Assembly: GCF_002140915.1 (NCBI RefSeq)
Contig: NZ_NGKU01000001.1
Coordinates: 1,208,627 to 1,272,626 of the forward strand
Length of the DNA stretch: 64,000 nucleotides
Direction of reading: 5' to 3'
Source of the DNA: Candidatus Enterococcus testudinis
Lineage (GTDB): Bacteria; Bacillota; Bacilli; Lactobacillales; Enterococcaceae
Position numbers and translations under genes: made by a program. Below are positions 28,329-37,859 of this stretch, piece after piece (the stretch's first letter is position 1; each line of letters starts with the position of its first letter). Under the pieces are notes generated by a model. The model saw only the letters and a program-made list of their open reading frames with translations, was not told where the DNA came from and did not search any database.

Positions 28329-29261
28329 ATGAAAGTAAAAAAAGCAGTGATTCCAGCAGCTGGTTTAGGAACCCGTTTCCTGCCTGCAACAAAAGCGATG
28401 GCCAAGGAGATGTTGCCAATCGTAGATAAGCCAACGATTCAATTTATCGTTGAAGAAGCATTGAAATCAGGGATCGAAGATATTTTGATCGTTACTGGGA
28501 AAGCCAAGCGCCCAATCGAAGATCACTTCGATGCCAATTTAGAATTAGAAATGAATCTAAAAGAAAAAGGCAAGACCGACTTATTGAAGCTTGTGGAAGA
28601 AACAACGGATGTAAATCTGCACTTCATTCGTCAATCACATCCTAAAGGATTGGGTCATGCGGTACTGCAAGCCCGTGCCTTTGTCGGCAATGAGCCGTTT
28701 GTTGTGATGTTAGGTGATGACTTGATGGAAGACGAAGTTCCATTGACCAAACAATTGATCGATGATTATGAAAAAACCCATGCTTCCACGATTGCTGTTA
28801 TGGATGTACCACATGAGGATACTTCCAAATATGGCATTATCGATCCAGGGATGCAAGTCGATAAAGGACTATACAATGTGAAGAATTTTGTTGAAAAACC
28901 TTCACCTGATAAAGCACCTAGTGATCTAGCCATTATTGGCCGTTACCTTTTGACACCAGAAATTTTTGATGTCTTAGCCAAACAAGCGCCAGGTGCCGGC
29001 GATGAAATCCAATTAACGGATGCAATCGACACACTGAATAAAACGCAACGCGTGTTTGCCCGTCAGTTTACTGGAAAACGGTTTGATGTTGGCGACAAAT
29101 TCGGCTTTATGAAAACCAGCATCGAATACGGCTTAACACATCCTGAAGTCAAAGATAATTTGAAAAAATATTTGATCGATCTAGGCAAAGAGTTGGCTGC
29201 AGATGCGCCAGAGCAAACAGAAGCGCCTGCTAAACAAGATAAAACGACAAACAAAGCGTAA
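28329..29261 (+). CDS. galU: UTP-glucose-1-phosphate uridylyltransferase
   Basis: 310 aa nucleotidyltransferase with [26 protein letters not shown] at the N-terminus, [11 protein letters not shown] and [29 protein letters not shown]. Produces UDP-glucose for glycolipids, teichoic-acid decoration and capsule. The C-terminus carries an Ala/Lys/Glu-rich extension ([18 protein letters not shown]). Ends at a strong terminator. Confidence 0.96.
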   Translation: MKVKKAVIPAAGLGTRFLPATKAMAKEMLPIVDKPTIQFIVEEALKSGIEDILIVTGKAKRPIEDHFDANLELEMNLKEKGKTDLLKLVEETTDVNLHFIRQSHPKGLGHAVLQARAFVGNEPFVVMLGDDLMEDEVPLTKQLIDDYEKTHASTIAVMDVPHEDTSKYGIIDPGMQVDKGLYNVKNFVEKPSPDKAPSDLAIIGRYLLTPEIFDVLAKQAPGAGDEIQLTDAIDTLNKTQRVFARQFTGKRFDVGDKFGFMKTSIEYGLTHPEVKDNLKKYLIDLGKELAADAPEQTEAPAKQDKTTNKA

Positions 29262-29270
29262 TACACGCGA

Positions 29271-29302
29271 AAAACAGGGCTGAAACAGCCCTGTTTTATA
29301 AA
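29271..29302 (+). terminator. Terminator of hprK-lgt-gpsA-galU
   Basis: Twelve-bp perfect stem AAAACAGGGCTG (29271-29282) with CAGCCCTGTTTT (29286-29297), AAA loop. Confidence 0.9.
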
Positions 29303-29406
29303 AAGCAAATGAAAGCGTATTATTTGATTAGGTTACTGTCTTTTATTTGTCGAAAAGGGATCAAAATGCTATTCTTAGTATAAGTAAATCGGGAAGGAGC
29401 CATTCT

Positions 29407-29832
29407 ATGACAGGAGGAGAAATTGCTGCACTGATCGCAGCAATCGCATTTGTCGTACTCGTTGTCTTTGTTGTACGATTATTGATGCAAGTGAGCAAAA
29501 CGATGACGAAGGTGGATAAAACGGTGGAAGAAGCCAATACCACGATTCGAGTCATCACCAAAGATGTCGACATTCTTTCTAAAGAAGTCGAAGGATTACT
29601 CGTAAAAACGAATGAGCTTTTACAAGATGTCAATGGAAAAGTCGCAACCATCGATCCATTGTTCACCGCAGTGGCAGATTTGAGTACCAGTGTATCTGAA
29701 TTGAATGTATCTGGTAAAAATTTGATCACGCGAGTGGGCAGCTTAGGCCGGACCACAGCGAAAGCAACTGTGGCAGGTAAAGTGGGTCAAACAGCGATGA
29801 AATTCTTTAAAGACAAAAATACCCAAAAATAA
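29407..29832 (+). CDS. DUF948 membrane protein
   Basis: 141 aa: one N-terminal membrane helix (about 5-27, IAALIAAIAFVVLVVFVVRLL) followed by a long helical region rich in Val/Thr/Lys heptads, as in DUF948 proteins. Function unknown; usually linked to YtxH and stress. GGAAGGAG (29391-29398) fixes the ATG at 29407 rather than the ORF's upstream start. Confidence 0.87.
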   Translation: MTGGEIAALIAAIAFVVLVVFVVRLLMQVSKTMTKVDKTVEEANTTIRVITKDVDILSKEVEGLLVKTNELLQDVNGKVATIDPLFTAVADLSTSVSELNVSGKNLITRVGSLGRTTAKATVAGKVGQTAMKFFKDKNTQK

Positions 29833-29846
29833 AAGGAGGACTTTAC

Positions 29847-30527
29847 ATGAGCAAAAAAGGTGGATTTTTATTAGGAGCGATCATCGGAGGAACAGCAGCA
29901 GCTGCCGCAGCATTGTTATTGGCACCAGAATCAGGAAAGACCTTGCGCAACAAATTGGCACAGCAAGCAGATGATCTTTTAGATAAAGCGTCAGATTATG
30001 GTGATTTAGCGAAAGAAAAGAGTACAGACTTGGTTGATATCGCAAAAGATAAAGTAACAAAACTAAGTGATCAAGCATCAGAATTTACTGAATCTTTGAC
30101 AGGGAAAGTAGCTGACTTGAAAGATCCAACAGTCGATACTTCCTCTGATACTGTAGAAGAATTAAAAAAACAAGCTGGTGATTTATCAGAACGCTTTAAG
30201 AAATCAGCTGCTGATGTGAAGTCAGCCGCAGCCTCTGACAAAGAAGATGCTGAGGATGCGCTTCAAGACATTATCATTGATGCCAAATCAACTGCTGCGG
30301 ATATGAAAGACACAGTCAAAGAAGGTGCTGATGAAGCAAAGCCTATCGTAGATGATGCCAAAAAAGAAGGCAAAGCTGCCGCAACAGATTTGAAAAAAGA
30401 AGCAGATAAAACAGCGGATGATGTCAAAAAAACGGCGAAATCAGAAGCAAATGATGCCAAGGCAGATTTCAAAGATGCCAAAGAAGAATTAAAAGATACT
30501 TTAGAAAAGAATAACCCTGAAGCATAA
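29847..30527 (+). CDS. YtxH family general stress protein
   Basis: 226 aa. The N-terminus (about 5-25, GFLLGAIIGGTAAAAAALLLAP) is a membrane/Gly-Ala segment followed by ESGKTLR, the YtxH mark. The rest is a low-complexity amphipathic helix with Lys/Asp/Ala repeats (DDVKKTAKSEANDAKADF), like LEA-type stress proteins. Longer than typical YtxH because of this tail. Cotranscribed with the DUF948 gene. Confidence 0.87.
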   Translation: MSKKGGFLLGAIIGGTAAAAAALLLAPESGKTLRNKLAQQADDLLDKASDYGDLAKEKSTDLVDIAKDKVTKLSDQASEFTESLTGKVADLKDPTVDTSSDTVEELKKQAGDLSERFKKSAADVKSAAASDKEDAEDALQDIIIDAKSTAADMKDTVKEGADEAKPIVDDAKKEGKAAATDLKKEADKTADDVKKTAKSEANDAKADFKDAKEELKDTLEKNNPEA

Positions 30528-30546
30528 CTTTGTTATCGCTGATGCA

Positions 30547-30587
30547 AAGAAGCAGACCAACGTGACTGATACGTTGGTCTGCTTCTT
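30547..30587. terminator. Convergent hairpin between ytxH and the epimerase gene
   Basis: Seventeen-bp perfect stem (30547-30563 with 30571-30587), seven-base loop. T tracts on either side are short, but position between convergent stops favours a bidirectional terminator. Confidence 0.75.
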
Positions 30588-30593
30588 ATTGGT

Positions 30594-31478
30594 TTATAGG
30601 TGTTCTTCAATCGCACGATTGATTTCCCAATCACACAATTGATAGAGCCAATCTTCAAGATTTGAGAATACGAATCCAATCGTATCAGCCTGTGTGGTGT
30701 CGATAGAATAAGTAGGCGTACCATTATAAGGGCCTTTCGCGCCGTCTGCTGCGAATACAGGTGTTTTCCCTGTTTTGGCAGTACCGTAGGCCAAGACTTC
30801 CTCAAGGGCGCATGTTCCCTTCGATGCACCGTTGATGGGTCCTACGTAATCACTCGTTCCCAAGAAGGCCAAGAATCGACCAGCTTCTTCTGCATCGACA
30901 AAGGCCATTTGCTGGCTGAGATTGTCGATGGCCATCGGTTCTTGCTGGACTAGATTTTTTAGATAGAAGGCAAAACGTTGCGTATAGTCTTCTGGACCGA
31001 TTACATAAGGGAAGCGGACAAAGACGGAGGATACTTCTGGGTATTCTTTCGTCAAAATCGTTTCCACCGTTTGTTTTCCTTCACCATAAGGCAATTGGTC
31101 CGATTCAGCTAAGCGGACATCATAATCTTGTGGTTGAAAATCACTTTCAACCAAGTTAGGGTGTAACGTAGGATAGACAGACATGGACGTAGTCACAACA
31201 TAGCGTGTTGGGGTGACATGCCGTAGTAAGTGCACGATATCTTGGGCACTATATGCAATGTTATCAAAGACAATATCATAGGTTTCCTTCGTCAAGACGT
31301 CCTTGATGCTTGCTTCACTTCTGCGATCAAAGACCAGTCGTTTGACTTGATTGCCAAATGGATCAGCTGTTTTGCCTCTGGTAGCGATGGTTACGTCTAT
31401 TCCTTGTTCCAGTAAAGCATACACCAAATGTTTCCCAAAAAAACGGGTACCGCCTAAAACCAATGCCTTCTTTGTCAT
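30594..31478 (-). CDS. NAD-dependent epimerase/reductase (extended SDR)
   Basis: 294 aa with the N-terminal Rossmann motif ALVLGGTRFFGKHLVYALLEQG and an SDR-type central region (YVVTTSMSVYP). Active Tyr/Lys are not clearly in YxxxK form, so it is an atypical SDR such as an RNA-binding-protein-like or isoflavone-reductase-like member. Substrate unknown. RBS AGGAGG before the ATG on the minus strand; follows pepQ by 33 nt, so possibly cotranscribed. Confidence 0.8.
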   Translation of the reverse strand: MTKKALVLGGTRFFGKHLVYALLEQGIDVTIATRGKTADPFGNQVKRLVFDRRSEASIKDVLTKETYDIVFDNIAYSAQDIVHLLRHVTPTRYVVTTSMSVYPTLHPNLVESDFQPQDYDVRLAESDQLPYGEGKQTVETILTKEYPEVSSVFVRFPYVIGPEDYTQRFAFYLKNLVQQEPMAIDNLSQQMAFVDAEEAGRFLAFLGTSDYVGPINGASKGTCALEEVLAYGTAKTGKTPVFAADGAKGPYNGTPTYSIDTTQADTIGFVFSNLEDWLYQLCDWEINRAIEEHL

Positions 31479-31511
31479 AGGAACCTCCTTATTGATTCTT
31501 TATCCTTTGTA

Positions 31512-32612
31512 TCAAGATAAAATTTGTAATTCTTTTGTTGTTTTGGTAAATGGCACACAGCCGTCTTTGGTCACATAGACACAATCTTCGATTCGTACAC
31601 CGACTTGATCAGGAATATAGATGCCTGGTTCAATAGAGAAGCACATACCTTCTTGGATCACCAAATCATTGCCAGTGATCAAAGAGGGGAATTCGTGTAC
31701 GGTCGTACCGATACCGTGTCCTAAGCGATGATTGAAGTATTCGCCATAGCCGTAGCTTGTGATGACATCGCGGGCGATTTGATCCAGCTCACCAGCAGTG
31801 ATGCCCGGTTTCACTGCCGCTTGCGCCGTTTGTTCCGCTTCTAATACGATGTCATAGATTTTGCGTTGTAATGCTGTTGGTTCATGATATGCGACTGTAC
31901 GGGTAGCATCACTGCAATAGCCTTTCCAAATCACGCCAAGGTCAAATAGCACCAATTCATTGGCTGTGATGCGGCGATCACCAGGTACACCGTGGGGACT
32001 TGCTGCATTATCGCCAGCGAGGACAGTTGTGTCAAAGGACATATGAGAGACCCCGCGTTTTTTCAGTTCGTATTCGATCTCAGCAACGATGGCCGCTTCG
32101 CTGACGCCTTCTTTGATGGCCGCAAAGCCAATCTCAAAAGCGACATCTGCCCAAGAACCAGCTTCAAGCAATGTGTCGATTTCGCTGGCGGTTTTAGTCA
32201 GTTGCATCGTTTGGATCATAGGTGTCATATCTAGACTGAAATCAGTTTGAGGCAAGCGCGTTTTCAAGGCTTCATAACGTTCAACGGACAAGTCATTTTT
32301 TTCAAGGGCTAATCTGTTCAAATCATAGCGCGAAGTCAACTCTTGGCTGATTTTGTCCCAAGGATTTTCGCTGTCTAAATAGCCAATCACATCATAAGGC
32401 CAACCGCTGTTTTTGGCTTCTTCCACTTCAAGCGCAGGGGCGAATAGGAAAGGGTCTTTATCAGGAGAAAGAAAGAGGGCCAATACCCGTTCATGAGGAT
32501 CGCTCTTGAAACCTGAAAAATACGCAATCGTGGCAGGATTAGAGATATAGCCTGCTTCTGCACCATTTTCTTTGAGCCATTGATTCAACTCTGTAATTTT
32601 CTTTTTGTTCAT
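31512..32612 (-). CDS. pepQ: Xaa-Pro dipeptidase PepQ (M24B)
   Basis: 366 aa. C-terminal metal site: LFDLGVIWKGYCSDATRTV, NHRLGHGIGTTVHEFP, FSIEPGIYIPDQVGVRIEDCV. Splits X-Pro dipeptides in the cytoplasm. The ATG at 32612 follows GAAGGAAT; the frame extends 25 codons upstream without a ribosome site. Divergent to ccpA, the arrangement seen in lactobacilli, where CcpA controls both. Confidence 0.93.
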   Translation of the reverse strand: MNKKKITELNQWLKENGAEAGYISNPATIAYFSGFKSDPHERVLALFLSPDKDPFLFAPALEVEEAKNSGWPYDVIGYLDSENPWDKISQELTSRYDLNRLALEKNDLSVERYEALKTRLPQTDFSLDMTPMIQTMQLTKTASEIDTLLEAGSWADVAFEIGFAAIKEGVSEAAIVAEIEYELKKRGVSHMSFDTTVLAGDNAASPHGVPGDRRITANELVLFDLGVIWKGYCSDATRTVAYHEPTALQRKIYDIVLEAEQTAQAAVKPGITAGELDQIARDVITSYGYGEYFNHRLGHGIGTTVHEFPSLITGNDLVIQEGMCFSIEPGIYIPDQVGVRIEDCVYVTKDGCVPFTKTTKELQILS

Positions 32613-32703
32613 CGATAATTCCTTCTTTCGCGTAATATATCTTATTTTACCACGCTTTGTAAAAGAATGTGCTAAGAACTCTGGCAAAATAGCTAAGTTT
32701 TCA

Positions 32704-32752
32704 TGAAAACGAAATTAAAACGGTTGCAAATCTGGTAAAAGTTTGCTATTCT
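32704..32752 (+). promoter_or_regulatory. ccpA promoter with two cre-like sites
   Basis: TTGCAA (32724-32729), 17 nt, TATTCT (32747-32752) is the likely ccpA promoter. TTAAAACGGTTGCA (32715-32728; reverse TGCAACCGTTTTAA) and TGAAAACGAAATTA (32704-32717) each match the cre pattern TGNAANCGNWNNCA with one mismatch. The second overlaps the -35, fitting autorepression by CcpA. Confidence 0.6.
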
Positions 32753-32804
32753 ATCAAAGAAATGTAAATAAGATTTTCTGAAAACAGAATAAGGGAGATA
32801 TATC

Positions 32805-33803
32805 ATGGAAAAACAAACAATTACAATTTACGATGTTGCACGGGAAGCAAATGTGTCAATGGCTACTGTATCACGGGTCGTTAACGGCAATCCCAATGTA
32901 AAACCAGCAACACGTAAGAAAGTGCTAGAAGTGATCGATCGCTTGGATTATCGTCCAAACGCTGTTGCTCGTGGCTTGGCAAGTAAAAAGACAACAACAG
33001 TCGGTGTCATCATTCCTGATGTCAGCAACATGTTCTTTTCTTCACTTGCTCGTGGGATCGATGATGTAGCGACCATGTATAAATACAATATCATTTTGGC
33101 AAACTCTGACGGTGACACAATGAAAGAAGTCAACGTGCTGAACAACTTGTTGGCTAAACAAGTAGATGGTGTGATCTTCATGGGTCATCGAATCACAGAT
33201 GAGATCCGTGGTGAATTTTCTCGTTCAAAAACACCCGTTGTTTTGGCAGGCTCTATCGATCCAGATGAACAAGTAGGCAGTGTCAATATTGACTATACTG
33301 CTGCAACCAAAGATGCTGTCTCTTTATTAGCGAAAAACAACCAAAAAATTGCGTTTGTTAGTGGCGCATTGATCGACCCAATCAACGGCCAAAACCGTTT
33401 GAAGGGCTACAAAGATGCTTTGAAAGAAAATAACCTTGAGTATTCAGAAGGCTTGATCTTTGAATCACCTTACAGCTTTAAAGAAGGTTTGGCGATCGTT
33501 GACCGTATTATCAACAGTGGTGCGACTGCCGCTTATGTGACCGACGATGAATTGGCAATCGGTATCTTAGACGGTTTATTGGATAAAGGTGTCAAAGTAC
33601 CTGAAGACTTCGAAATCATCACAAGCAATAACTCATTACTTGCAGAAGCAGCACGTCCACGCTTATCAAGCGTAACTCAACCACTATATGATATGGGTGC
33701 TGTAGCTATGCGTTTATTGACAAAAATGATGAACAAAGAAGAAGTGGAACAAAAAACCATTGTCTTGCCTTACGGTATTTCAGAAAAAAGTTCAACAAAA
33801 TAA
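32805..33803 (+). CDS. ccpA: Catabolite control protein A
   Basis: 332 aa LacI-family regulator. HTH and hinge TIYDVAREANVSMATVSRVVNGNPNVKPATRKKVLEVIDRLDYRPNAVARGLAS, then a periplasmic-binding-like core. Bound to Ser46-phosphorylated HPr it represses or activates carbon genes at cre sites. Two positions in this window carry cre-like sequence, its own promoter and the beta-glucoside locus. RBS GGGAGATAT. Confidence 0.97.
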   Translation: MEKQTITIYDVAREANVSMATVSRVVNGNPNVKPATRKKVLEVIDRLDYRPNAVARGLASKKTTTVGVIIPDVSNMFFSSLARGIDDVATMYKYNIILANSDGDTMKEVNVLNNLLAKQVDGVIFMGHRITDEIRGEFSRSKTPVVLAGSIDPDEQVGSVNIDYTAATKDAVSLLAKNNQKIAFVSGALIDPINGQNRLKGYKDALKENNLEYSEGLIFESPYSFKEGLAIVDRIINSGATAAYVTDDELAIGILDGLLDKGVKVPEDFEIITSNNSLLAEAARPRLSSVTQPLYDMGAVAMRLLTKMMNKEEVEQKTIVLPYGISEKSSTK

Positions 33804-33816
33804 ACCATTCAAAGAT

Positions 33817-33882
33817 TCATTTCTACTCCTTGCGCATGGTCAAAGATGATCACGTCCAAGGGATGAAATGACTCTTTTTTTT
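33817..33882 (+). terminator. Terminator after ccpA
   Basis: Long imperfect hairpin: TCATTTC and CTCCTTG (33817-33832) pair with CCAAGG and GAAATGA (about 33856-33871), then CTCTTTTTTTT. Confidence 0.65.
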
Positions 33883-33884
33883 GT

Positions 33885-33916
33885 ACAAAAAAACTGATCA
33901 GCAGGTGCTGATCAGT
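33885..33916 (-). terminator. Terminator of the penicillin-binding protein gene
   Basis: Eleven-bp perfect stem (33893-33903 with 33906-33916), GG/CC loop, followed on the minus strand by TTTTTTT. It overlaps the stop codon of the gene. Confidence 0.88.
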
Positions 33917-36332
33917 CGTCATCATTGTTGTCTGTTGTTTCGTTCTTGCTATCGTCATCGTCTTTTTTCTCAGTATCAGATGCGTTGCTATTGGTACTAG
34001 TAGAAGTAGTGGTACGTGTTGTTTTTGGTGCAATTTTCTTCCAGTAGTTGCTATAGTTTGCGTCAGAACCACCGATGCCGAAATCAAAGCTAACAGTACT
34101 TGGTCCGTCTGTCGCCCAATAAGAGGTGACTTTGGCGGAAGGATTGCTGATACTGGTCTTGTCGACTGTAACGGATCCGCCAGGTAATGTTCCGGTTGCT
34201 TTGGATACTTCGACTTTTTTGACATCACTGGATAATTTGAACGTTTGATCGACACCAAAGACTTCTTGATTGCTTTGGTAAATCCGGTTGATTAGATACG
34301 CCATGTAGTTTGCTGTTCTGGTACCTGCGGTATTGTCTGTCCCTTTGTTGTCATCACGTCCAGCCCAGCTACTGATGGTGATGGACGGCGTAGACACCAC
34401 TAACCATGAATCTGAATAATCATTGGTTGATCCTGTTTTACCGACCCAATCAGCATTGCCTAAGTTATAATCTAGACCGCTGATGATTGATTTGAACGGA
34501 CTGGTTTTTTGTTCATCGATGACACTGCGCATCATATCGGTCATGATTGATGCAGTGGCTTCTGAATAGACCTGAACAGGATTAGACTCATGCTGGTATA
34601 GGACTTCTCCGTCATTGTCTTTGATAGACTCGATAATGTAGCCTTGTTCATAAACACCATTGTTGGCGAAAGTTTGAAAACCATTGGTTTGGGTAGCGAC
34701 TGTAACATCTGTGACTCCAAGAGGGGCTGATTCATAGGCCCAGCTGTTGTCCTCTGGATAGTTCATTTTGCTTAAATAGTTGGTATAAGCGTAAAAATGA
34801 TCACCTTCTGCTTCCCATAGATCTTGGAAAATATTGGTGGCAGCAATATTACTTGATACTTCTAAGGAGTCGCGGATCGACATAAAGGTGTTGGTACCTG
34901 TGTTCGTAGCATTGGCGATGGTTTCGCCCGCATTTTCTCCTGTCCGCCATTTCGCTGCGTAGTCAGAGACCATTGACTCTGAGCCAATCAATCCTTGTTC
35001 AATGGCTGGTCCATATACGAGCATCGGTTTGATACTAGAACCAGCTTGACGTTTGGCATCAAAGGCATGATTGAATTGGTTTTCAGTGTAATCACGTCCG
35101 CCAACAAAGCCTAAAATTTTGCCGGTGGCATTGTCCATCATGACATTGCCGACTTCAATGGTGGCATCGCCCCAGTTATCAAGCATATACCCGTACTTAT
35201 CGACAGCATCTTGCATCGCATTGTAGATATTCTTATCGATGGTAGAGGTCACGGTGTAGCCACCGTTGACCAATTTTTGCTGCGCCAAATCTACATATTT
35301 TTGATACGTTTCGTCTGTTGCGTAATCCTCATCACTGACTTCATCCTCTTTAGCCAATTGTTGCGCGATAATATCTTTGGCTTCATTTAAGACAGTGTAA
35401 TATAGGAAGCTTTGATCGGTTTGCTCGATGGCTTGCTGTTGCTTGAAGTCTTGTTTTAAATCATATTTGATCGCTTCTTCATACTCTTCTTTTGAAATAT
35501 CATGATTACGGTACATACTGAAGAGTACAAAATCTTTTCTTTCTAATCCAGCAGTAAGATTTTCTTTGATCTCACCCGTATTGGTATACGGACTGTATAC
35601 GATAGGGCTTTGTGGCAAACCTGCGATGAATGCTGCTTGCGGCAATGTGAGATCGGCTGCGTTGACACCGAAGATACCTTGAGCGGCTTCTTGGACACCG
35701 GCAATATTTTGACCTTTATTGTTGCGGCCAAAAGGTGAGATGTTCAAATACATCGTCACGATTTCGTCTTTACTGAAAAACTTTTCCACTTCCATTGCCA
35801 ATAAAATTTCGTTGGCTTTCCGTTTGAAGGTGGTTTCGCTGGTAAGAATCTGTTGTTTGACCAATTGCTGGGTCAAAGTGGATCCGCCACTGCCGCCAAA
35901 GCCCGTTGCTTCAGATAACAAGGCCCGCACGACTGCTTTTGGCACGACACCATTATGCACGTTGAAGTATTCATCTTCGGTAGCGATGATCGCTTTTTTC
36001 AGATAGTCTGAAATTTCATCTGAATTGACAGAAGTCCGCATCAAGTCAGATCGGATCGTAGCGATCTTACTGCCGTCTGCATAAGCCAATTGCGATGTTT
36101 CCGTAATATCGGTCAATTCTTGTGCCAACTCATCTTTAGAAGGTGCAGCAGTGTCTTCGACAAGATAAGCGAAGTAGCCAGCACCGATACCCAATGCTAG
36201 TGAACCGCCTAGGATCAAAAGAGAAATTGCCACTAAAAAGAGAGAATGGAGCACGCGCAAGCTGATATTGACGTAGAACCAGCCGCCGTTTCTTTGCTTC
36301 GTTGTCCTGGTCTGTTTGTTTTTCTGGGACAA
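33912..36332 (-). CDS. Class A penicillin-binding protein (bifunctional transglycosylase/transpeptidase)
   Basis: 806 aa. Cytoplasmic basic N-terminus, one membrane helix (about 25-50), GT51 domain with catalytic Glu in AIIATEDEYFNVHNG, then transpeptidase motifs SSIKP, SSN and KTG (GKTGSTNDYSD). The C-terminus is Ser/Thr/Asp-rich. It polymerises and cross-links peptidoglycan. TTG at 36332 is chosen since GAGGTGA (36338-36344) precedes it; the frame upstream has no signal. Position next to ccpA matches the PBP1B/PbpF type of E. faecalis, from memory. Confidence 0.93.
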   Translation of the reverse strand: MSQKNKQTRTTKQRNGGWFYVNISLRVLHSLFLVAISLLILGGSLALGIGAGYFAYLVEDTAAPSKDELAQELTDITETSQLAYADGSKIATIRSDLMRTSVNSDEISDYLKKAIIATEDEYFNVHNGVVPKAVVRALLSEATGFGGSGGSTLTQQLVKQQILTSETTFKRKANEILLAMEVEKFFSKDEIVTMYLNISPFGRNNKGQNIAGVQEAAQGIFGVNAADLTLPQAAFIAGLPQSPIVYSPYTNTGEIKENLTAGLERKDFVLFSMYRNHDISKEEYEEAIKYDLKQDFKQQQAIEQTDQSFLYYTVLNEAKDIIAQQLAKEDEVSDEDYATDETYQKYVDLAQQKLVNGGYTVTSTIDKNIYNAMQDAVDKYGYMLDNWGDATIEVGNVMMDNATGKILGFVGGRDYTENQFNHAFDAKRQAGSSIKPMLVYGPAIEQGLIGSESMVSDYAAKWRTGENAGETIANATNTGTNTFMSIRDSLEVSSNIAATNIFQDLWEAEGDHFYAYTNYLSKMNYPEDNSWAYESAPLGVTDVTVATQTNGFQTFANNGVYEQGYIIESIKDNDGEVLYQHESNPVQVYSEATASIMTDMMRSVIDEQKTSPFKSIISGLDYNLGNADWVGKTGSTNDYSDSWLVVSTPSITISSWAGRDDNKGTDNTAGTRTANYMAYLINRIYQSNQEVFGVDQTFKLSSDVKKVEVSKATGTLPGGSVTVDKTSISNPSAKVTSYWATDGPSTVSFDFGIGGSDANYSNYWKKIAPKTTRTTTSTSTNSNASDTEKKDDDDSKNETTDNNDDD

Positions 36333-36530
36333 AAGAGTCACCTCAATACATAAATTTATATTCCGTTGTATTATAGCAAAAAACGGCGCACTTGGATAGC
36401 ACCCTAATTGCTGCCGGCAACCAACCTTTATCCGGCGCATATTTTATAGACTGATTTTCGGTTAACTCTTTTCATTCACTGATTTTTCAGTTAATATGAA
36501 CAATGAAGCAATTATTTAGGGGGAGAATAC

Positions 36531-37793
36531 ATGAGTACAGACTTTTTTGAAGAACTCAAGCAACGTGGCTTGGTTCATCAAACGACAGACGAAGCAGCTT
36601 TGACCAAACAATTGAATGAAGAGTCTGTGAAACTATATATTGGGTTTGATCCGACAGCAGACAGTTTGCATATTGGCCATTTGTTGCCAATTCTAATGTT
36701 GCGTCGTTTCCAACAAAATGGCCATGTACCGATCGCTTTGGTCGGCGGTGGTACAGGGATGATTGGTGATCCTTCATTTAAAGATCAAGAACGCCAATTG
36801 AACACATTGGATACTGTGATGCAATGGTCACAGAGTATCAAAGACCAGTTGTCACGTTTTATCGATTTTGAGGATCAAACCAATCCAGCGCTGATTGCCA
36901 ACAATTATGAATGGCTTGGCGAATTGAAACTGATCGATTTCTTACGCGACATCGGCAAAAACTTTACCATCAATTACATGATGAGCAAAGAAAGTGTCAA
37001 ACGTCGGATCGAATCTGGTATTTCGTATACTGAATTTGCTTACCAATTATTGCAAGCCTACGACTTTTTAAATCTCTATGATGAACATGGGTGCTTATTG
37101 CAACTAGGGGGAAGTGACCAGTGGGGCAATATCACATCTGGAATCGAATTGTTGCGTCGTGAACGTGAAGTACAAGGGTTTGGCTTGACTATGCCTTTGA
37201 TCACGAAAGCAGACGGTACCAAGTTTGGGAAAACTGAAGGCAATGCAGTTTGGTTAGATGCTGAAAAGACAACCCCTTATGAGTTTTACCAATTCTGGAT
37301 CAATACCGATGACCGCGATGCGGTGAAATTCTTGAAGTTCTTTAGTTTCTTGTCTTTAGATGAGATTGCAGCAATTGAAAAAGAATTCCAAGCAGCGCCT
37401 GAATCTCGGGTTGCACAAAAAGCATTGGCGAAAGAAGTGACCACGCTGGTTCACGGTGAAGCAGCTTACGAACAAGCCGTCCATATTTCGTCCAGCTTAT
37501 TCAGCGGTGATATCAAAGAATTGAACGCCGATGAGATTGCCCAAGGATTTAAAGGTGTACCTACCTATCAAGTAGAGGCAACCGATGATTTGACATTGGT
37601 AGAAATATTGACGACTGCGCACATCGAAACGTCAAAACGCCAAGCCAGAGAAGATATTCAAAACGGGGCCATTTATATCAATGGCGAACGCCAACAAGAT
37701 CTTGCCTACGTTTTATCTGAATCCGATCGGATCGGCGGCAAATATGTCGTGATTCGTCGTGGTAAGAAAAAATATTTCTTATTAACATTTTAA
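36531..37793 (+). CDS. tyrS: Tyrosyl-tRNA synthetase
   Basis: 420 aa class I synthetase. HIGH motif at 47-50 ([10 protein letters not shown]), KFGKT in place of KMSKS ([15 protein letters not shown]), and a C-terminal S4 RNA-binding domain ([21 protein letters not shown]). Charges tRNA-Tyr. RBS GGGGGAGA. The short leader has no T-box. Ends at a terminator. Confidence 0.97.
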   Translation: MSTDFFEELKQRGLVHQTTDEAALTKQLNEESVKLYIGFDPTADSLHIGHLLPILMLRRFQQNGHVPIALVGGGTGMIGDPSFKDQERQLNTLDTVMQWSQSIKDQLSRFIDFEDQTNPALIANNYEWLGELKLIDFLRDIGKNFTINYMMSKESVKRRIESGISYTEFAYQLLQAYDFLNLYDEHGCLLQLGGSDQWGNITSGIELLRREREVQGFGLTMPLITKADGTKFGKTEGNAVWLDAEKTTPYEFYQFWINTDDRDAVKFLKFFSFLSLDEIAAIEKEFQAAPESRVAQKALAKEVTTLVHGEAAYEQAVHISSSLFSGDIKELNADEIAQGFKGVPTYQVEATDDLTLVEILTTAHIETSKRQAREDIQNGAIYINGERQQDLAYVLSESDRIGGKYVVIRRGKKKYFLLTF

Positions 37794-37796
37794 GCG

Positions 37797-37829
37797 AAAA
37801 GCGAACCAAATCTCTGGTTCGCTTTTTTT
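37797..37829 (+). terminator. Terminator after tyrS
   Basis: Ten-bp perfect stem AAGCGAACCA (37799-37808) with TGGTTCGCTT (37815-37824), AATCTC loop, TTTTT. Confidence 0.9.
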
Positions 37830-37859
37830 CACAACGGAACGAGGAGGTTAGGAAATCAT

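Noticed and set aside
29847..30527. A repeat-derived artefact in the Lys/Asp/Ala-rich YtxH tail
   Set aside because: The repeats are imperfect at DNA level and keep frame and codon usage; they look like a genuine low-complexity helical protein.
36441..36530. T-box riboswitch upstream of tyrS
   Set aside because: Only about 90 nt separate tyrS from the divergent PBP region, with no T-box consensus or terminator hairpin.
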